Source: CAZPMO01 sp964587515 (GTDB lineage Bacteria; Pseudomonadota; Alphaproteobacteria; MPNO01). From it: a DNA stretch of 9,648 bases. Made by a program: the position numbers and the translations under genes. The stretch covers positions 1 through 9,648 of the forward strand of contig CAZPMO010000186.1 in assembly GCA_964587515.1 (NCBI GenBank). The letters are read 5' to 3'. Below the pieces are notes generated by a model. It had not been told where the DNA came from. It ran no database searches and was given only the letters and a program-made list of their open reading frames with translations. Shown in pieces: positions 6,310-9,648 of the stretch; positions within the stretch are counted from its first letter, which is position 1; every line of letters begins with the position of its first letter.

Positions 6310-7507
6310 TCAGCGCCGCGCCGCGCGTGTCACGCCCCATGCGGCGGTAAGACCGACCAGCGCCAACGCCATCATCACGGTGGCCGTGGGGAGCTGATCT
6401 TCATAGCTCAAAAGGCCCATGAAAAGCGAAACCAGGGCGGCGAAGCCGGTCTGGATAAAACCCGCCAGCGCGGCCGCCGTGCCGGCGAGTTCGGGCCGCG
6501 CGTTCACCACGCCTGCCAATGCGCTGGGAGAGGTTAGCCCGTGGAAGACTCCCATCACCAGCAGCGGCGCCAGTAACTCCATCGTGCCGCGGACTCCGCC
6601 CAGCGCCAGTCCGAGGAACCCGGCCGTACTCACCATCACCAGCAGTGATCCCACGAAGGTGAGGCGGACCGCTCCGTGTCGCACGGAGAAACGGGCGGCG
6701 ATGAAACTGCCGATCACATAGCCCACCGGCAGGACCGCGATCAGCACGCTGAAAACATCCGGCGTGGCCCCCGAACGCGCCGATGAAGACCAGTGGCGCG
6801 GAGGAGACAAAGGCGAAGTAGGTGCCGGACAGAGATGCGCCCACCGCCGCGTAGCACAGAAACGATGGCGACCGTATCAGGATGGCGAATCCGCTCAGCA
6901 TGGCGCGCACGGCGCCGCCCGTGGGGGCCGTGCGTTCGCGGGTCTCGGCGAGCATCGTCCAGGTCGCGATCAGGGCGAGCGTCGCATACGCCGCGATCAG
7001 CCACATGCTCGCGCGCCAACCGAACCAGACCTCGAGATGGCCGCCGATCACCGGCGCGATCGCCGGTGCGGTGCCCATCGCCATCGCCGCGTAGCCCAGC
7101 ACGCGGCCCGTATGGGCGTCGCCATAGACGTCGCGGATCAACCCCCGCGTCACCACCATTCCGGTACACGCTCCGGTGCCCTGCACCATGCGCGCCGCGA
7201 TCAATACCCAGACGTTCGTGGTCAGCGCGCAGACCAGGCTGGCGGCGGCGAACATCGCCTGACCCCAGAGAAGCACCGGGCGGCGGCCGAAACGGTCGGA
7301 CAGCGGTCCGGCGACGAGCTGGGATGCCGCGAAGGCCGCGATATAAAGGGTGAAAGCGAGCTGCATCGTCGCCGCGTCCACCGTCAGCGCCAACGCCATC
7401 GCCGGCAGCGACGGCAATACGATGGTCATCGCCAGGTGCCCGCCGGAGATATTGGTGATCAACAGCAGGGTGGATGGCCGGCGGGGGATGGCGGCGGATT
7501 CGGTCAC
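6310..7507 (-). pseudogene. MFS multidrug exporter, Bcr/CflA type, with a one-base frameshift
   Basis: Two frames together give about 398 residues, the normal length of Bcr/CflA drug:proton antiporters with 12 membrane helices. The first frame (7507 to about 6770) holds the N-terminal helices, motif A (GPLSDRFGRRP, 67-77) and the antiporter-like GTAPAIAPVIGG (145-156). The second frame (about 6770 to 6310) carries the C-terminal helices (GATPDVFSVLIAVLPVGYVIG onward, to GVTRAARR). They join at a run of five C on the plus strand (6768-6772); removing one base restores a continuous protein. The start is a GTG at 7507 with GGAGG 5 nt upstream, better placed than an in-frame ATG at 7615. The product would export toxic compounds or metabolites across the inner membrane. 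Either the gene is broken in this strain or the run was miscounted in sequencing. Confidence 0.82.
6768..6772 (-). other. Frameshift site in the MFS exporter (C5 run)
   Basis: Five consecutive C on the plus strand (GGGGG in the gene). Dropping one base turns FGGHAGCF into FGATPDVF and reconnects the two exporter frames. No slippery heptamer with a downstream structure was evident, so programmed frameshifting is not favoured. Confidence 0.75.
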
Positions 7508-7644
7508 GCGGGCCTCCGGTTGCGGTGGGTCGCGGGTTGTCGCACGCCTGCTCGCCGTGGTCAGCCAAATTTTTATGGACCCCGGCCGGGTGCGGTGCGC
7601 ACTATCCCGGCTCAATTATTGTGATGGCGCAGGGAGCCGGGACC
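7508..7644. promoter_or_regulatory. Divergent intergenic region between exporter and amidohydrolase 3
   Basis: These 137 bases lie between the leftward exporter (GTG at 7507) and the rightward amidohydrolase (ATG at 7645). They hold the GGAGG ribosome site of the exporter at 7513-7517 and AGGGAG upstream of the amidohydrolase start. Promoters for both are expected here, but no box pair stood out and no operator repeat was found. Confidence 0.35.
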
Positions 7645-8652
7645 ATGAAAATCGACGTCTTCAACCACATCTTTCCCACCGAACTGTTCGACGTGATGCA
7701 CGAATATGTCGCCCAGGCGCAGATCGCGCGGTGGAAAACCATTACCACCATCTGGGATGTCGACGCCCGGCTCCGTCTGCTCGACGAGTTCGGCGAGGAT
7801 TTCTGCCAGATCCTGTCGTTGTCGCAACCGCCGCTCGACATGATCGCGGGTCCCGAGGATTCGCCCAAGCTCGCCCGCGTCGCCAATGACGGCATGGCGG
7901 CGATCTGCACCGCGCATCCGGACCGCTTCCCCGGCTACATCATGTCGCTGCCCATGAACAATCCCGACGCCGCGGTGGCCGAAATAGATCGCTGCGTCGC
8001 GGCGCACGGCACGCTCGGCGCGCAAATCCATTCCAATGTCGCGGGCAAGTCGCTGGACGCCTCCGAATATTTCCAGATCTTCGAGCGCATGGCGCATCAC
8101 GGCCGCCCGGTGTGGCTCCACCCGGCTCGCCCCATGACCCACCCCGATTACATGGAAGAGGAAATTTCGGAGTTCGACATCTGGTGGGGGCTGGGCTGGC
8201 CCTATGAAACCTCGGCGGCGATGGCGCGCATGGTGTTCTCCGGCCTGTTCGACAAGCTCCCGACCCTGAACGTGATTGCCCATCACTGGGGCGCCTATAT
8301 TCCCCATGCCGAGGGCCGCCTGACCCATCACTGGCCCGGCCGCAGGTCGCAATCGGACGATCACGACTACCCGCCGGTTGGCTCCAACCTCAAGCGCCCG
8401 ACCATCGACTATTTCAAGGATTTCTGGGGCGACACCGCCATGTTCGGCGCCCAGGCCGCAAGCCAGGCCGGGCTCGATTTCTTCGGCGCCGACCGCTCGC
8501 TGTTCGCCACCGACTGCCCCTTCGACCGCGAAGGCGGCCGCATGCTGATCCGCGATACCCTGACCGTCATGGAAAATTTGCGCTGCACCGACGAAGACCG
8601 CGAAAAGATATTCCGCACCAACACGGAAAAACTGCTGGGTCTGAAGCTTTAG
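7645..8652 (+). CDS. Amidohydrolase family 2 (ACMSD/decarboxylase-like), copy 3
   Basis: A 335-residue amidohydrolase-2 protein closer in layout to ACMSD and related aromatic-acid decarboxylases than the other two copies. The N-terminal motif is MKIDVFNHIFP: the HxH pair becomes F6-x-H8. H159 (VWLHPARPM), H213/H214 (IAHHWG) and D290 (FATDCPFD) are the expected remaining active-site residues. The motifs TDCPFD and the IFRTNTEKLLGL ending are typical of the family. The start at 7645 is preferred because AGGGAG lies about 9 nt upstream and the product begins directly at the barrel's first strand; the frame is open further upstream without a comparable site. The expected reaction is metal-dependent decarboxylation or hydrolysis of a carboxylic or cyclic substrate, not identifiable here. 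The DadA-like gene follows on the same strand after 33 nt. Confidence 0.9.
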   Translation: MKIDVFNHIFPTELFDVMHEYVAQAQIARWKTITTIWDVDARLRLLDEFGEDFCQILSLSQPPLDMIAGPEDSPKLARVANDGMAAICTAHPDRFPGYIMSLPMNNPDAAVAEIDRCVAAHGTLGAQIHSNVAGKSLDASEYFQIFERMAHHGRPVWLHPARPMTHPDYMEEEISEFDIWWGLGWPYETSAAMARMVFSGLFDKLPTLNVIAHHWGAYIPHAEGRLTHHWPGRRSQSDDHDYPPVGSNLKRPTIDYFKDFWGDTAMFGAQAASQAGLDFFGADRSLFATDCPFDREGGRMLIRDTLTVMENLRCTDEDREKIFRTNTEKLLGLKL

Positions 8653-8685
8653 GCGGGCGCGACTGAGTCGCTTGAGCTTCAGCCC

Positions 8686-9648
8686 ATGACACAGCAACGG
8701 AATTTCACGGTTCTCGGCGCCGGTATCGTCGGCGTCTGCTGCGCGCTGTGGCTGCAACGCGACGGCCATCGCGTGACATTGGTCGACCGGTTGGAGCCGG
8801 GCGCCGGTACGTCTTTGGGCAATGCCGGGTTGATCCAGATCGATTCCTGCGTCCCCATCGCGACGCCCGGCGTTCTCGCGGAAGTGCCGAAGATGCTGCT
8901 CGACCCCGAGGGCCCGCTGGTTATTCGCTGGCGTTATCTGCTGCAAATCGCGCCCTGGCTAACACGTTTCGTGCTGGCCTCGCGGCCGGGCCGGGTCGAA
9001 GCATTATCCCTGGCGCTGATGGCGCTGCTGGATTAGGCCGACGCGGCCTATCGTCCGCTGATCACGGACGCCGGCGCCGACGATCTGATGCGCCCGACCG
9101 GGGAACTTCGCGTCTACCGGACCGAAGCGTCCTGGCGCGCCGCGAAATCCGCGATTGATCTACGCCGAAGGCGCGGCGCAAAGCTCGAAATTCTCGACGC
9201 AGACGCCGTGCGTCAGCTTGAACCCGCCTTGTCACAGGAAGTGAAATACGGCGTCTATTCGCCTGATTGCCGTTCGGTGGCCGATCCGCTGACACTGACC
9301 ACGCGCCTGGCCCAGGCGTTCGTACGGGGCGGCGGCACGGTGCTTCGCGCCGAGGTAACCGACATCGAAATCGCCGATGGCGGCGCCCGCGCGCTGATTA
9401 CCGATGGCGGCCGGCATGAGACCGATGCGCTGGTTATCGCGGCCGGGGCCTATTCGAAGCCCTGGGCCGCCAAGTTTGGGGTCCGCGTGCCGCTCGATAC
9501 CGAACGCGGCTACCATCTGATGCTGCCGGATCCGGGGGTGGATCTCCGGGTGCCGGTGCTGGCCGGCGATCGCCGCTTCGCGATCGTGCCCATGACCGGC
9601 GGCGTTAGGCTGGCCGGCACAACGGAATTCGCCGGGCTCCATGCGCCG
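8686..9648 (+). pseudogene. DadA-like FAD-dependent oxidoreductase, in-frame TAG, cut by window end
   Basis: The frame begins with an FAD-binding dinucleotide fold (VLGAGIVGVCCALWLQRDGH, with G11, G13 and G16, then D34 ending the second strand) and SLGNAGLI, as in D-amino-acid dehydrogenase (DadA) and related DAO-family oxidases. After codon 116 there is a TAG (9034-9036), but the same frame then runs to the window end with clear family sequence: AYRPLITDAGADDLMRPTGE, LDADAVRQLEPAL, PLTLTTRLAQAF, ALVIAAGAYSKPWAAKFGV and VPLDTERGYHLML. Without the TAG there would be at least 320 residues of a roughly 410-residue protein. The product would deaminate a D-amino acid or similar amine at the membrane, feeding electrons to the respiratory chain. 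No strong ribosome site precedes the ATG. A single change from CAG, GAG or AAG would explain the stop; a sequencing error is equally possible. Confidence 0.75.
9034..9036 (+). other. In-frame TAG interrupting the DadA-like gene
   Basis: TAG between LMALLD and ADAAYRPL, where the family has an ordinary residue in a helix rather than an active-site position. The frame is unchanged on both sides. This argues for a point mutation or base error rather than recoding. Confidence 0.8.

Noticed and set aside
6764..7624. Plus-strand open frames opposite the exporter
   Set aside because: Arg/Gly/His-rich, no domain; the minus strand has the MFS motifs.
7612..8946. Long minus-strand open frame (444 codons) opposite amidohydrolase 3 and the DadA-like gene
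   Set aside because: It spans two recognisable plus-strand genes and their gap and shows no domain; an antisense artefact of high GC.
9034..9036. TAG as pyrrolysine or another recoded residue
   Set aside because: The position is not catalytic in the family, no structural signal is visible nearby, and pyrrolysine would not be expected in this type of bacterium.

Overview
This is a GC-rich bacterial window with short gaps between genes and clear Shine-Dalgarno sites. The gene content (several amidohydrolase-2 proteins, an acyl-CoA dehydrogenase, a VOC dioxygenase-like protein, YCII, a Bcr/CflA-type exporter and a DadA-like oxidoreductase) suggests an alphaproteobacterium, probably an environmental one. 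That assignment is an inference from style and gene content; there is no rRNA or other marker gene.

Layout. (1) Bases 61-2969, minus strand: an operon-like run of amidohydrolase, long-chain-type acyl-CoA dehydrogenase and extradiol-dioxygenase-like VOC protein, which looks like a catabolic module for an aromatic or other organic acid. (2) Bases 3057-3371, plus strand: a YCII-family protein, divergent from that run. (3) Bases 3378-5948, minus strand: a second run of stand-alone 10-formyl-tetrahydrofolate hydrolase/formyltransferase-like protein, second amidohydrolase, and a peroxiredoxin. (4) Bases 6091-6300, plus strand: a small arginine-rich protein. (5) Bases 6310-7507, minus strand: an MFS exporter broken by a one-base frameshift. 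(6) Bases 7645-8652, plus strand: a third amidohydrolase (ACMSD-like). (7) Bases 8686 to the window end, plus strand: a DadA-like FAD oxidoreductase with an in-frame TAG.

The main discovery is at 3378-3830. Read straight through one TGA codon, this stretch encodes a complete 150-residue BCP/PrxQ-type peroxiredoxin. The TGA falls exactly where the peroxidatic cysteine of the TPGCT motif belongs (TPG-U-T). A perfect 7-bp hairpin with a 7-nt loop and a G in the second loop position lies 21 nt downstream, as expected for a bacterial SECIS element. The gene is therefore very probably a selenoprotein, which simple gene callers would miss or split. It contains no cysteine at all, so it would be a 1-Sec peroxidase that depends on an external thiol.

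Two other genes are interrupted (exporter frameshift at a C5 run; DadA-like TAG). These lack any recoding signal I can see and are more likely mutations or sequence errors. The three amidohydrolases, the dioxygenase, the dehydrogenase and the exporter fit a catabolic/accessory region whose substrate cannot be read from the sequence.
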